Positions 1 to 12,291 of a stretch of DNA of 24,016 bases are shown here, piece by piece. The DNA is from Branchiostoma floridae. Taxonomy: Eukaryota > Chordata > Leptocardii > Amphioxiformes > Branchiostomatidae. Every line of letters begins with the position of its first letter. The first letter of the stretch is position 1. The position numbers and the translations under genes were made by a program. The stretch spans positions 4,322,406-4,346,421 of the forward strand of contig NC_049988.1 of assembly GCF_000003815.2 (NCBI RefSeq), read 5' to 3'. Below the pieces are notes generated by a model that searched no databases, was not told where the DNA came from, and saw nothing but the letters and a program-made list of their open reading frames with translations.

Positions 1-3000
1 GGACGTATCCCAACATTTTGCGGTTTTTACCTTTCGATTCCTTGCTAAGTGACATTTCCAACCATACCAAGCTTGCCAGGCCGGAACTTAAAGTCTAGGC
101 TACAATCGCGTTATTAAGTAACCCTCCTACCCGGTGCCGTGACAGGCGGTGTTTAAAAAAAGACGGCTAGCGGTTGCGCCTAAACAGGGTCTGTACCGTC
201 AAGAATATCTCGAGAAGGACGTATCCCAACATTTTGCGGTTTTTACCTTTCGATTCCTTGCTAAGTGACCTTTCCAACCATACCAAGCTTGCCAGGCCGG
301 AACTTAAAGTCTAGGCTACAATCGCGTTATTAAGTAACCCTCCTACCCGGTGCCGTGACAGGCGGTGTTTAAAAAAAGACGGCTAGCGGTTGCGCCTAAA
401 CAGGGTCTGTACCGTCAAGAATATCTCGAGAAGGACGTATCCCAACATTTTGCGGTTTTACCTTTCGGTTCCTTGCTAAGTGACCTATCCAACCATACCA
501 AGCTTGCCAGGCCGGAACTTAAACTCTAGGCTACAATCGCGTTATTAAGTAACCCTCCTACCCGGTGCCGTGACAGGCGGTGTTTAAAAAAAGACGGCTG
601 GCGGTTGCGCCTAAACAGGGTCTGTACCGTCAAAAATATCTCGAGAAGGACGTATCCCAACATTTTGCGGTTTTTACCTTTCGATTTCTTGCTAAGTGAC
701 CTTTCCACCCATACCAAGCTTGCCAGGCCGGAACTTAAAGTCTAGGCTACAATAACGTTATAAAGTCAGCCTCCTACCCGGTGCCGTGACAGGCGGTGTA
801 TAAAAAAAGACGGCTAGCTGTTGCGCCTAAACAGGGTCTGTACCGTCAAGAATATCTCGAGAAGGACGTATCCCTACATTCTGCGGTTTTTACCTTACGA
901 TTCCTTGCTAAGTGACCTTTCCAACCATACCAAGCTTGCCAGGCCGGAACTTAAAGTCTAGGCTACAATCGCGTTATTAAGTAACCCTCCTACCCGGTGC
1001 CGTGACAGGCGGTGTTTAAAAAAAGACGGCTAGCGGTTGCGCCTAAACAGGGTCTGTACCGTCATGAATATCTCGAGAAGGAGGTATCCCAACATTTTGC
1101 AGTTTTTACCTTTCGATTCCTTGCAAAATGACCTTTCCAACCATACCAAGCTTGCCAGGCCGGAACTTAAACTCTAGGCTACAATCGCGTTATTAAGTAA
1201 CCCTCCTACCCGGTGCCGTGACAGGCGGTGTTTAAAAAAAGACGGCTAGCGGTTGCGCCTAAACAGGGTCTGTACCGTCAAGAATATCTCGAGAAGGACG
1301 TATCCCAACATTTTGCGGTTTTACCTTTCGGTTCCTTGCTAAGTGACCTATCCAACCATACCAAGCTTGCCAAGCCGGAACTTAAACTCTAGGCTACAAT
1401 CGCGTTATTTAATAACCCTCCTAACCCGGTGCCGTGACAGGGGGTGTTTAAAAAAAAGACGGCTAGCGGTTGCGCCTAAACAGGGTCTGNNNNNNNNNNN
1501 NNNNNNNNNNNNNNNNNNNNNNNNNNNNNNNNNNNNNNNNNNNNNNNNNNNNNNNNNNNNNNNNNNNNNNNNNNNNNNNNNNNNNNNNNNNNNNNNNNNN
1601 NNNNNNNNNNNNNNNNNNNNNNNNNNNNNNNNNNNNNNNNNNNNNNNNNNNNNNNNNNNNNNNNNNNNNNNNNNNNNNNNNNNNNNNNNNNNNNNNNNNN
1701 NNNNNNNNNNNNNNNNNNNNNNNNNNNNNNNNNNNNNNNNNNNNNNNNNNNNNNNNNNNNNNNNNNNNNNNNNNNNNNNNNNNNNNNNNNNNNNNNNNNN
1801 NNNNNNNNNNNNNNNNNNNNNNNNNNNNNNNNNNNNNNNNNNNNNNNNNNNNNNNNNNNNNNNNNNNNNNNNNNNNNNNNNNNNNNNNNNNNNNNNNNNN
1901 NNNNNNNNNNNNNNNNNNNNNNNNNNNNNNNNNNNNNNNNNNNNNNNNNNNNNNNNNNNNNNNNNNNNNNNNNNNNNNNNNNNNNNNNNNNNNNNNNNNN
2001 NNNNNNNNNNNNNNNNNNNNNNNNNNNNNNNNNNNNNNNNNNNNNNNNNNNNNNNNNNNNNNNNNNNNNNNNNNNNNNNNNNNNNNNNNNNNNNNNNNNN
2101 NNNNNNNNNNNNNNNNNNNNNNNNNNNNNNNNNNNNNNNNNNNNNNNNNNNNNNNNNNNNNNNNNNNNNNNNNNNNNNNNNNNNNNNNNNNNNNNNNTTC
2201 CTTGCTAAAAGGCCTTTCCAACCCTATCAAACTTGCCAGGCGGAAACTTAAACTCTAGGCTACAATCGCGTTATTAAGTAACCCTCCTACCCGGTGCCGT
2301 GACAGGCGGTGTTTAAAAAAAGACGGCTAGCGGTTGCGCCTAAACAGGGTCTGTACCGTCAAAAATATCTCGAGAAGGACGTATCCCAACATTTTGCGGA
2401 TTTTACCTTACGATTCCTTGCTAAGTGATCTTTCCACCCATACCAAGCTTGCCAGGCCGGAACTTAAAGTCTAGGCTACAATCGCGTTATTAAGTAACCC
2501 TCCTACCCGGTACCGTGACAGGCGGTGTTTAAAAAAAGACGGCTAGCGGTTACGCCTAAACAGGGTCTGTACCGTCAAAAATATCTCGAGAAGGACGTAT
2601 CCCAACATTTTGCGGATTTTACCTTACGATTCCTTGCAAAGTGATCTTTCCACCCATACCAAGCTTGCCAGGCCGGAACTTAAAGTCTAGGCTACAATCG
2701 CGTTATTACGTAACCCTCCTACCCGGTGCCGTGACAGGCGGTGTATAAAAAAAGACGGCTAGCGGTTGCGCCTAAACAGGGTCTGTACCGTCAAAAATAT
2801 CTCGAGAAGGACGTATCCCAACATTTTGGGGTTTTTACCTTTTAATTCCTTGCAAAGTGACCTTTCCAACCATACCAAGCTTGCCAGGCCGGAACTAAAG
2901 TCTAGGCTACAATCGCGTTATTAAGTAACCCTCCTACCCGGTGCCGTGACAGGCGGTGTTTAAAAAAAGACGGCTAGCGGTTGCGCCTGAACAGGGTCTG

Positions 3001-3718
3001 TACCGTCAAGAATATCTCGAGAAGGAGGTATCCCAACATTTTGCAGTTTTTACCTTTCGATTCCTTGCAAAATGACCTTTCCAACCATACCAAGCTTGTC
3101 AGGCCGGAACTTAAACTCTAGGCTACAATCGCGTTATTAAGTAACCCTCCTACCCGGTGCCGTGACAGGCGGTGTTTAAAAAAAGACGGCTAGCGGTTGC
3201 GCCTAAACAGGGTCTGTACCGTCATGAATATCTCGAGAAGGAGGTATCCCAACATTTTGCAGTTTTTACCTTTCGATTCCTTGCAAAATGACCTTTCCAA
3301 CCATACCAAGCTTGTCAGGCCGGAACTTAAACTCTAGGCTACAATCGCGTTATTAAGTAACCCTCCTACCCGGTGCCGTGACAGGCGGTGTTTAAAAAAA
3401 GACGGCTAGCGGTTGCGCCTAAACAGGGTCTGTACCGTCAAGAATATCTCGAGAAAGACGTATCCCAACATTTTGCGGTTTTTACCTTTCGATTTCTTGC
3501 TAAGTGACCTTTAAAACCATACCAATCTTGCCCGGCCGGAACTTAAAGTCTAGGCTACAATCGCGTTATTAAGTAACCCTCCTACCCGGTGCCGTGACAG
3601 GCGGTGTTTAAAAAAAGACGGCTAGCGGTTGCTCCTAAACAGGGTCTGTACCGTCAAGAATATCTCGAGAAGGACGTATCCCAATATTTTGCGGTTTTTA
3701 CCTTTCGGTTCCTTGCTA
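1..3718. repeat. Satellite A array, left block (about 216 bp monomers)
   Basis: Head-to-tail tandem repeat. Taking the motif GGACGTATCCCAACATTTTG as monomer start, starts are seen at 1, 217, 433, 648, 864, 1080 and 1296, then after the N run at 2377, 2593, 2809, 3024, 3240, 3456 and 3672. The spacing is 215-216 bp. Monomers contain a conserved A7 tract followed by GACGGCTAGCGGTTGCGCC, plus HindIII-type (AAGCTT) and XhoI-type (CTCGAG) sites. Copies differ by scattered substitutions and one-base indels. Stop codons and short ORFs show that it is not coding. The array ends at 3718 within a monomer, at TTCCTTGCTA. I do not recognise it as a named satellite. Confidence 0.97.
1490..2197. other. N run inside satellite A (708 bases)
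   Basis: Unresolved bases. The monomer start before it is 1296 and the first one after it is 2377. The monomer containing 2198 therefore began at 2161, which is 865 bp after 1296. That equals four 216 bp monomers plus one base, and the 1296 monomer itself carries a net one-base insertion. The length of the run is therefore consistent with whole satellite monomers. Confidence 0.95.
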
Positions 3719-6495
3719 TAAGGAAGTAATTTTTAGTACTCAAATCACTTTTTGTCTTTTCCTTACGGGTTGTACTATCAAATTCAAGTGACGGAAGTAA
3801 CGCACATCTTCTTCAAGATTCTAGAGGTTCGATCGTATGGGGTCGATTTGCGGTTACCGAAAGGTTCGCTTAGCGGTTACCCAGGCGGTTACCCACTCTT
3901 TGGCTTTCAAGCCCAGTAGAAAAGTAAGGAAGTAATTTTTAGTACTCAAATCACTTTTTGTCTTCTCCTTACGGGTTGTACTATCGAATTCAAGTGACGG
4001 AAGTAACGCACATCTTCTTCAAGATTCTAGAGGTTCGATCGTATGGGGTCGATTTGCGGTTACCGAAAGGTTCGCTTAGCGGTTACCCAGGCGGTTACCC
4101 ACTCTTTGGCTTCAAGCCCAGTAGAAAAGTTAGGAAGTAATTTTTAGTACTCAAATCACTTTTTGTCTTCTCCTTACGGGTTGTACTATCGAATTCAAGT
4201 GACGGAAGTAACGCACATCTTCTTCAAGATTCTAGAGGTTCGATCGTATGGGGTCGATTTGTGGTTACCGAAAGGTTCGCTTAGCGGTTACCCACTCTTT
4301 GGCTTTCAAGCCCAGTAGAAAAGCAAGGAAGTAATTTTTAGTACTCAAATCACTTTTTGTCTTCTCCTTACGGGTTGTACTATCGAATTCAAGTGACGGA
4401 AGTACACACATCTTGATCAAGATTCTATAGGTTCGATCGTATGGGGTCGATTTGTGGTTACCGAAAGGTTCGCTTAGCGGTTACCCAGGCGGTTACCCAC
4501 TCTTTGGCTTTCAAGCCCAGTAGAAAAGTAAGGAAGTAATTTTTAGTACTCAAATCACTTTTTGTCTTCTCCTTACGGGTTGTACTATCGAATTCAAGTG
4601 ACGGAAGTAACGCACATCTTCTTCAAGATTCTAGAGGTTCGATCGTATGGGGTCGATTTGCGGTTACCGAAAGGTTCGCTTAGCGGTTACCCAGGCGGTT
4701 ACCCACTCTTTGGCTTTCAAGCCCAGTAGAAAAGTAAGGAAGTAATTTTTAGTACTCAAATCACTTTTTGTCTTCTCCTTACGGGTTGTACTATCGAATT
4801 CAAGTGACGGAAGTAACGCACATCTGGATCAAGATTCTATAGGTTCGATCGTATGGGGTCGATTTGTGGTTACCGAAAGGTTCGTTTTGCGGTTACCCAG
4901 GCGGTTACCCACTCTTTGGCTTTCAAGCCCAGTAGAAAAGTTAGGAAGTAATTTTTAGTACTCAAATCACTTTTTGTCTTCTCCTTACGGGTTGTACTAT
5001 CGAATTCAAGTGACGGAAGTAACGCACATCTTCTTCAAGATTCTAGAGGTTCGATCGTATGGGGTCGATTTGTGGTTACCGAAAGGTTCGCTTAGCGGTT
5101 ACCCACTCTTTGGCTTTCAAGCCCAGTAGAAAAGCAAGGAAGTAATTTTTAGTACTCAAATCACTTTTTGTCTTCTCCTTACGGGTTGTACTATCGAATT
5201 CAAGTGACGGAAGTAACGCACATCTGCATCAAGATTCTATAGGTTCGATCGTATGGGGTCGATTTGTGGTTACCGAAAGGTTCGCTTTGCGGTTACCCAG
5301 GCGGTTACCCACTCTTTGGCTTTCAAGCCCAGTAGAAAAGTTAGGAAGTAATTTTTAGTACTCAAATCACTTTTTGTCTTCTCCTTACGGGTTGTACTAT
5401 CGAATTCAAGTGACGGAAGTCACGCACATCTTCTTCAAGATTCTAGAGGTTCGATCGTATGGGGTCGATTTGTGGTTACCGAAAGGTTCGCTTAGCGGTT
5501 ACCCAGGCAGTTATCCACTCTTTGGCTTTCAAGCCCAGTAGAAAAGTTAGGAAGTAATTTTTAGTACTCAAATCACTTTTTGTCTTCTCCTTACGGGTTG
5601 TACTATCGAATTCAAGTGACGGAAGTAACGCACATCTTCTTCAAGATTCTAGAGGTTCGATCGTATGGGGTCGATTTGCGGTTACCGAAAGGTTCGCTTA
5701 GCGGTTACCCAGGCGGTTACCCACTCTTTGGCTTTCAAGCCCAGTAGAAAAGTAAGGAAGTAATTTTTAGTACTCAAATCACTTTTTGTCTTCTCCTTAC
5801 GGGTTGTACTATCGAATTCAAGTGACGGAAGTAACGCACATCTTCTTCAAGATTCTAGAGGTTCGATCGTATGGGGTCGATTTGTGGTTACCGAAAGGTT
5901 CGCTTAGCGGTTACCCAGGCGGTTATCCACTCTTTGGCTTTCAAGCCCAGTAGAAAAGTTAGGAAGTAATTTTTAGTACTCAAATCACTTTTTGTCTTCT
6001 CCTTACGGGTTGTACTATCGAATTCAAGTGACGGAAGTAACGCACATCTTCTTCAAGATTCTAGAGGTTCGATCGTATGGGGTCGATTTGCGGTTACCGA
6101 AAGGTTCGCTTAGCGGTTACCCAGGCGGTTACCCACTCTTTGGCTTTCAAGCCCAGTAGAAAAGTAAGGAAGTAATTTTTAGTACTCAAATCACTTTTTG
6201 TCTTCTCCTTACGGGTTGTACTATCGAATTCAAGTGACGGAAGTAACGCACATCTGGATCAAGATTCTATAGGTTCGATCGTATGGGGTCGATTTGTGGT
6301 TACCGAAAGGTTCGTTTTGCGGTTACCCAGGCGGTTACCCACTCTTTGGCTTTCAAGCCCAGTAGAAAAGTTAGGAAGTAATTTTTAGTACTCAAATCAC
6401 TTTTTGTCTTCTCCTTACGGGTTGTACTATCGAATTCAAGTGACGGAAGTAACGCACATCTTCTTCAAGATTCTAGAGGTTCGATCGTATGGGGT

Positions 6496-6715
6496 NNNNN
6501 NNNNNNNNNNNNNNNNNNNNNNNNNNNNNNNNNNNNNNNNNNNNNNNNNNNNNNNNNNNNNNNNNNNNNNNNNNNNNNNNNNNNNNNNNNNNNNNNNNNN
6601 NNNNNNNNNNNNNNNNNNNNNNNNNNNNNNNNNNNNNNNNNNNNNNNNNNNNNNNNNNNNNNNNNNNNNNNNNNNNNNNNNNNNNNNNNNNNNNNNNNNN
6701 NNNNNNNNNNNNNNN
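6496..6715. other. N run inside satellite B (220 bases)
   Basis: Unresolved bases. Flanking monomer starts are 6374 and 6774, a distance of 400 = 206 + 194. The monomer leaving the gap is of the short (194 bp) type. The N length is therefore exactly that expected if one long and one short monomer are present. Confidence 0.95.
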
Positions 6716-7378
6716 CGAAAGGTTCGCTTAGCGGTTACCCACTCTTTGGCTTTCAAGCCCAGTAGAAAAGCAAGGAAGTAATTTTTAGTACTCAAATCAC
6801 TTTTTGTCTTCTCCTTACGGGTTGTACTATCGAATTCAAGTGACGGAAGTAACGCACATCTTCTTCAAGATTCTAGAGGTTCGATCGTATGGGGTCGATT
6901 TGTGGTTACCGAAAGGTTCGCTTAGCGGTTACCCAGGCGGTTACCCACTCTTTGGCTTTCAAGCCCAGTAGAAAAGTAAGGAAGTAATTTTTAGTACTCA
7001 AATCACTTTTTGTCTTCTCCTTACGGGTTGTACTATCGAATTCAAGTGACGGAAGTAACGCACATCTGGATCAAGATTCTATAGGTTCGATCGTATGGGG
7101 TCGATTTGTGGTTACCGAAAGGTTCGTTTTGCGGTTACCCAGGCGGTTACCCACTCTTTGGCTTTCAAGCCCAGTAGAAAAGTTAGGAAGTAATTTTTAG
7201 TACTCAAATCACTTTTTGTCTTCTCCTTACGGGTTGTACTATCGAATTCAAGTGACGGAAGTACACACATCTTGATCAAGATTCTATAGGTTCGATCGTA
7301 TGGGGTCGATTTGTGGTTACCGAAAGGTTCGCTTAGCGGTTACCCACTCTTTGGCTTTCAAGCCCAGTAGAAAAGCAA

Positions 7379-8602
7379 GGAAGTAATTTTTAGTACTCAA
7401 ATCACTTTTTGTCTTCTCCTTACGGGTTGTACTATCGAATTCAAGTGACGGAAGTAACGCACATCTGGATCAAGATTCTATAGGTTCGATCGTATGGGGT
7501 CGATTTGTGGTTACCGAAAGGTTCGTTTTGCGGTTACCCAGGCGGTTACCTACTCTTTGGCTTTCAAGCCCAGTAGAAAAGTAAGGAAGTAATTTTTAGT
7601 ACTCAAATCACTTTTTGTCTGCTCCTTACGGGTTGTACTATCGAATTCAAGTGACGGAAGTAACGCACATCTTCTTCAAGATTCTAGAGGTTCGATCGTA
7701 TGGGGTCGATTTGCGGTTACCGAAAGGTTCGCTTAGCGGTTACCCAGGCGGTTACCCACTCTTTGGCTTTAAGGCCCAGTAAAAAAGCAAGGAAGTAATT
7801 TTTAGTACTCAAATCACTTTTTGCCTTCTCCTTACGGGTTGTACTATCGAATTCAAGTGACGGAAGTAACGCACATCTGGATCAAGATTCTATAGGTTCG
7901 ATCGTATGGGGTCGATTTGTGGTTACCGAAAGGTTCGCTTAGCGGTTACCCACTCTTTGGCTTTGAAGCCCAGTAGAAAAGTAAGGAAGTAATTTTTAGT
8001 ACTCAAATCACTTTTTGTCTTCTCCTTACGGGTTGTACTATCGAATTCAAGTGACGGAAGTAATGCACATCTTCTTCAAGATTCTACAGGTTCGATCGTA
8101 TGGGGTCGATTTGCGGTTACCGAAAGGTTCGCTTAGCGGTTACCCAGGCGGTTACCCACTCTTTGGCTTTCAAGCCCAGTAGAAAAGTAAGGAAGTAATT
8201 TTTAGTACTCAAATCACTTTTTGTCTTCTCCTTACGGGTTGTACTATCGAATTCAAGTGACGGAAGTAACGCACATCTTCTTCAAGATTCTAGAGGTTCG
8301 ATCGTACGGGGTCGATTTGTGGTTACCGAAAGGTTCGCTTAGCGGTTACCCAGGCGGTTACCCACTCTTTGGCTTTCAAGCCCAGTAGAAAAGTAAGGAA
8401 GTAATTTTTAGTACTCAAATCACTTTTTGTCTTCTCCTTACGGGTTGTACTATCGAATTCAAGTGACGGAAGTAACGCACATCTTCTTCAAGATTCTAGA
8501 GGTTCGATCGTATGGGGTCGATTTGTGGTTACCGAAAGGTTCGCTTAGCGGTTACCCAGGCGGTTACCCACTCTTTGGCTTTCAAGCCCAGTAGAAAAGC
8601 AA
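7379..8602. repeat. Satellite B higher-order block, copy 1
   Basis: Six consecutive B monomers carry private variants in a fixed order: a TGCTCC variant near 7620, a TAAGGCCCAGTAAAAAAG variant near 7770, GCCTTCTCC near 7823, TAATGCAC near 8061 and CGTACGGGG near 8305. The same variants recur in the same order 1841 bp (nine monomers) downstream, in the block starting at 9220. Confidence 0.85.
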
Positions 8603-9219
8603 GGAAGTAATTTTTAGTACTCAAATCACTTTTTGTCTTCTCCTTACGGGTTGTACTATCGAATTCAAGTCACGGAAGTAACGCACATCTTCTTCAAGAT
8701 TCTACAGGTTCGATCGTATGGGGTCGATTTGCGGTTACCGAAAGGTTCGCTTAGCGGTTACCCAGGCGGTTACCCACTCTTTGGCTTTCAAGCCCAGTAG
8801 AAAAGCAAGGAAGTAATTTTTAGTACTCAAATCACTTTTTGTCTTCTCCTTACGGGTTGTACTATCGAATTCAAGTGACGGAAGTACACACATCTTGATC
8901 AAGATTCTATAGGTTCGATCGTATGGGGTCGATTTGTGGTTACCGAAAGGTTCGTTTAGCGGTTACCCAGGCGGTTACCAACTCTTTGGCTTTCAAGCCC
9001 AGTAGAAAAGCAAGGAAGTAATTTTTAGTACTCAAATCACTTTTTGTCTTCTCCTTACGGGTTGTACTATCGAATTCAAGTGACGGAAGTAACGCACATC
9101 TTCTTCAAGATTCTAGAGGTTCGATCGTATGGGGTCGATTTGTGGTTACCGAAAGGTTCGCTTAGCGGTTACCCAGGCGGTTACCCACTCTTTGGCTTTC
9201 AAGCCCAGTAGAAAAGTAA

Positions 9220-10443
9220 GGAAGTAATTTTTAGTGCTCAAATCACTTTTTGTCTTCTCCTTACGGGTTGTAATATCGAATTCAAGTGACGGAAGTAACG
9301 CACATCTGGATCAAGATTCTATAGGTTCGATCGTATGGGGTCGATTTGTGGTTACCGAAAGGTTCGTTTTGCGGTTACCCAGGCGGTTACCTACTCTTTG
9401 GCTTTCAAGCCCAGTAGAAAAGTAAGGAAGTAATTTTTAGTACTCAAATCACTTTTTGTCTGCTCCTTACGGGTTGTACTATCGAATTCAAGTGACGGAA
9501 GTAACGCACATCTTCTTCAAGATTCTAGAGGTTCGATCGTATGGGGTCGATTTGCGGTTACCGAAAGGTTCGCTTAGCGGTTACCCAGGCGGTTACCCAC
9601 TCTTTGGCTTTAAGGCCCAGTAAAAAAGTAAGGAAGTAATTTTTAGTACTCAAATCACTTTTTGCCTTCTCCTTACGGGTTGTACTATCGAATTCAAGTG
9701 ACGGAAGTAACGCACATCTTCTTCAAGATTCTAGAGGTTCGATCGTATGGGGTCGATTTGTGGTTACCGAAAGGTTCCCTTAGCGGTTACCCACTCTTTG
9801 GCTTTCAAGCCCAGTAGAAAAGTAAGGAAGTAATTTTTAGTACTCAAATCACTTTTTGTCTTCTCCTTACGGGTTGTACTATCGAATTCAAGTGACGGAA
9901 GTAATGCACATCTTCTTCAAGATTCTAGAGGTTCGATCGTATGGGGTCGATTTGCGGTTACCGAAAGGTTCGCTTAGCGGTTACCCAGGCGGTTACCCAC
10001 TCTTTGGCTTTCAAGCCCAGTAGAAAAGTAAGGAAGTAATTTTTAGTACTCAAATCACTTTTTGTCTTCTCCTTACGGGTTGTACTATCGAATTCAAGTG
10101 ACGGAAGTAACGCACATCTTCTTCAAGATTCTAGAGGTTCGATCGTACGGGGTCGATTTGTGGTTACCGAAAGGTTCGCTTAGCGGTTACCCAGGCGGTT
10201 ACCCACTCTTTGGCTTTCAAGCCCAGTAGAAAAGTAAGGAAGTAATTTTTAGTACTCAAATCACTTTTTGTCTTCTCCTTACGGGTTGTACTATCGAATT
10301 CAAGTGACGGAAGTAACGCACATCTTCTTCAAGATTCTAGAGGTTCGATCGTATGGGGTCGATTTGTGGTTACCGAAAGGTTCGCTTAGCGGTTACCCAG
10401 GCGGTTATCCTCTCTTTGGCTTTCAAGCCCAGTAGGTAGGTAA
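9220..10443. repeat. Satellite B higher-order block, copy 2
   Basis: This is the second copy of the six-monomer block that starts at 7379. The diagnostic variants fall near 9461, 9611, 9664, 9902 and 10146, each offset by 1841 bp from copy 1. Small differences show that it is not an exact copy. In the third monomer copy 1 has CTGGATCAAG and copy 2 has CTTCTTCAAG, and the monomer linker differs (AAGCAAGG versus AAGTAAGG). Confidence 0.85.
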
Positions 10444-10920
10444 GGAAGTAATTTCTAGTACTCAAATCACTTTTTGTCTTCTCCTTACGGGTTGTACTAT
10501 CGAATTCAAGTGACGGAAGTAACGCACATCTTCTTCAAGATTCTAGAGGTTCGATCGTATGGGGTCGATTTGCGGTTACCGAAAGGTTCGCTTAGCGGTT
10601 ACCCAGGCGGCTACCCACTCTTTGGCTTTCAAGCCCAGTAGAAAAGTAAGGAAGTAATTTTTAGTACTCAAATCACTTTTTGTCTTCTCCTTACGGGTTG
10701 TACTATCGAATCTAAGTGACGGAAGTAACGCGCATCTTCTTCAAGATTCTAGAGGTTCGATCGTATGGGGTCGATTTGCGGTTACCGAAAGGTTCGCTTA
10801 GCGGTTACCCAGGCGGTTACCCACTCTTTGGCTTTCAAGCCCAGTAGAAAAGTAAGGAAGTAATTTTTAGTACTCAAATCACTTTTTGTCTTCTCCTTAC
10901 GGGTTGTAATATCAAATTCA

Positions 10921-12291
10921 TTCGCACCTCTTGCAAATCTGACAAATGCGCAGTACTGTTTCAGTAAGTGTACGTAGTGTGCCTGGTGATAGTGTTTGCA
11001 TAGCCCCCAGGTTGGAGACAACAATAAGCTGTGTGTTTAGAAAAAAAACAATTTCACTGGACTTGATTGGTTGAACTAAAGAAATCAATACGGCCGTGAA
11101 CTTGTGTTGGATGAATGGAAGCAACCGGAGAGCTTCCCTATGGGATGAAATACGAGCACATTTTAGATACCAACAGTATAATTGCGGCCTTTTACCTTGT
11201 CTAAGACGATTTGATCTGGTACAACGCAACCTCTAGCAAGGTTGTCGAGTACGCAGTACATTTTACTTTAGGTATGCGTGGTAGGTCTTTGTCCAGATAA
11301 TGTTTTGCTTAACCCCCAGCCACCCCACCCACCATGTTACATACAACAACAAGGTTTGAGCTTATGAAAGAAACTGACGTAATAAATGTTGTAAACTTGT
11401 TGGGTCATCCAGACTGCCTCTTTCTTATTTGCCAAACTTTTTATTCGCACGCTCGCATCAGCCTTTTCATCTCCATGGGATGTCATCCATATGATCAAAT
11501 TGACGTGGCCTAACAAGAAAAATCTAAGAAGAAAAATTGAAAAAAAGACACGATATTCCGGTACGAGATGAGACTGCAACTGAGTCTACAAGTGGGTCCA
11601 AGAGAGTTTTAAGATAGCACTAGTTAGTCATACTACCAGGAGCGTTGATGGAAACCAAACGCAAATAAAGCGTGTGCTCATTAACGAATTTAGTCTCTTT
11701 GCATGCTTTGAGCAAAAAAAATACACTTATACATAAGGATGCATATGAAAGCAAAATGTAACTCAACAAGCTTGCAATTTATTGATATTCACAAAGTAGG
11801 TTATGATTTCGGCAGCGTATGTATATGTGTTGTGTGTTTTGTGTATCTGTGTAAGTCTATAGATGACCAGTATAAAACGAGAACAAATAAATAAATGGGT
11901 TTTGTTGATTTAATGTGTGGGTAGTTCTTGATGAGACCTCGAAATAGATATTGGTTCCACTTGCGTCTTGTGGCGGTACTGCACCGGAACGTCCGGTTTC
12001 GATATCTCGTTAGAATTGTGATTTTCTGATCTCTTCTCAGCGCAATTGCGCACATGCGTACAGGAGCATGTAGAGCTAGTTCACCTTTATCCGCGGGGGT
12101 GACCAGATCCGTTGTTTTGAAATGTTGTATTGGCCATGAGATGTCAAGTTGACAGATGGCGGTTTCAAATTGCAATATTGTCAAAGTATTGTAGTCTGAA
12201 ACCACCGTCCGATGACTTCATATCCGTAAATGCCCTGATTTTACAACGGATTTAGGTTACTCCGCGGATAACTTTAGTTAAACTAATAGAG
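10921..12291. other. Single-copy DNA without a recognisable gene
   Basis: About 1.37 kb between the end of satellite B and the collagen-like pseudo-exon. Short ORFs of up to 134 codons occur on the minus strand, but none has a recognisable domain, a plausible start context or a homologue that I know. The region is AT-rich, with a TG-rich stretch near 11815-11850 and a C-rich stretch near 11312-11332. It could be 3' flanking DNA of the collagen-like gene, which reads leftward. No polyadenylation signal lies close to that gene's stop. Confidence 0.6.

Larger units (their letters stand above)
3719..10920. repeat. Satellite B array (206 bp monomers, 194 bp variant)
   Basis: Tandem repeat unrelated to satellite A. 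Starts of GGAAGTAATTTTTAG run from 3722, 3928, 4133, 4327, 4532 onward to 10650 and 10856. This gives about 35 monomers plus a final partial one of 65 bp, counting one monomer start hidden in an N run. Most spacings are 206 bp. Monomers starting at 4133, 4944, 7186, 7791 and 9632 are 193-194 bp because one copy of a 12 bp direct repeat (within GCGGTTACCCAGGCGGTTAC) is missing. Since 206 is not a multiple of three and every frame is broken, the short ORFs in it are not genes. The first and last monomers share the variant ATCAAATTCA where inner ones have ATCGAATTCA. Confidence 0.97.

Noticed and set aside
526-717. Short ORF within satellite A (and ORFs running through the N run)
   Set aside because: They lie in tandem repeats, change frame with each monomer indel, depend on translated N, and have no domain.
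3958-4140. Recurring 60-codon ORF in satellite B starting MSSPYGLYY
   Set aside because: It depends on a TTG start, is broken in most monomers, and the 206 bp period is not a multiple of three. No coding selection is apparent.
4629-4646. Pol III B-box-like AGGTTCGATCG in each satellite B monomer
   Set aside because: Only the core of GGTTCGANNCC matches, no A box was found at a suitable distance, and there is no T-run downstream. Not enough for a tRNA-derived origin.
3719-10920. CRISPR-like array suggested by regular repeats
   Set aside because: Whole 206 bp monomers are repeated with no unique spacers and no cas genes. This is eukaryotic satellite DNA.
11801-12205. Minus-strand ORF of 134 codons
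   Set aside because: The longest ORF in the single-copy block, but no domain, signal peptide or recognisable family, and simple TG-rich sequence at its end. Not supported as a gene.
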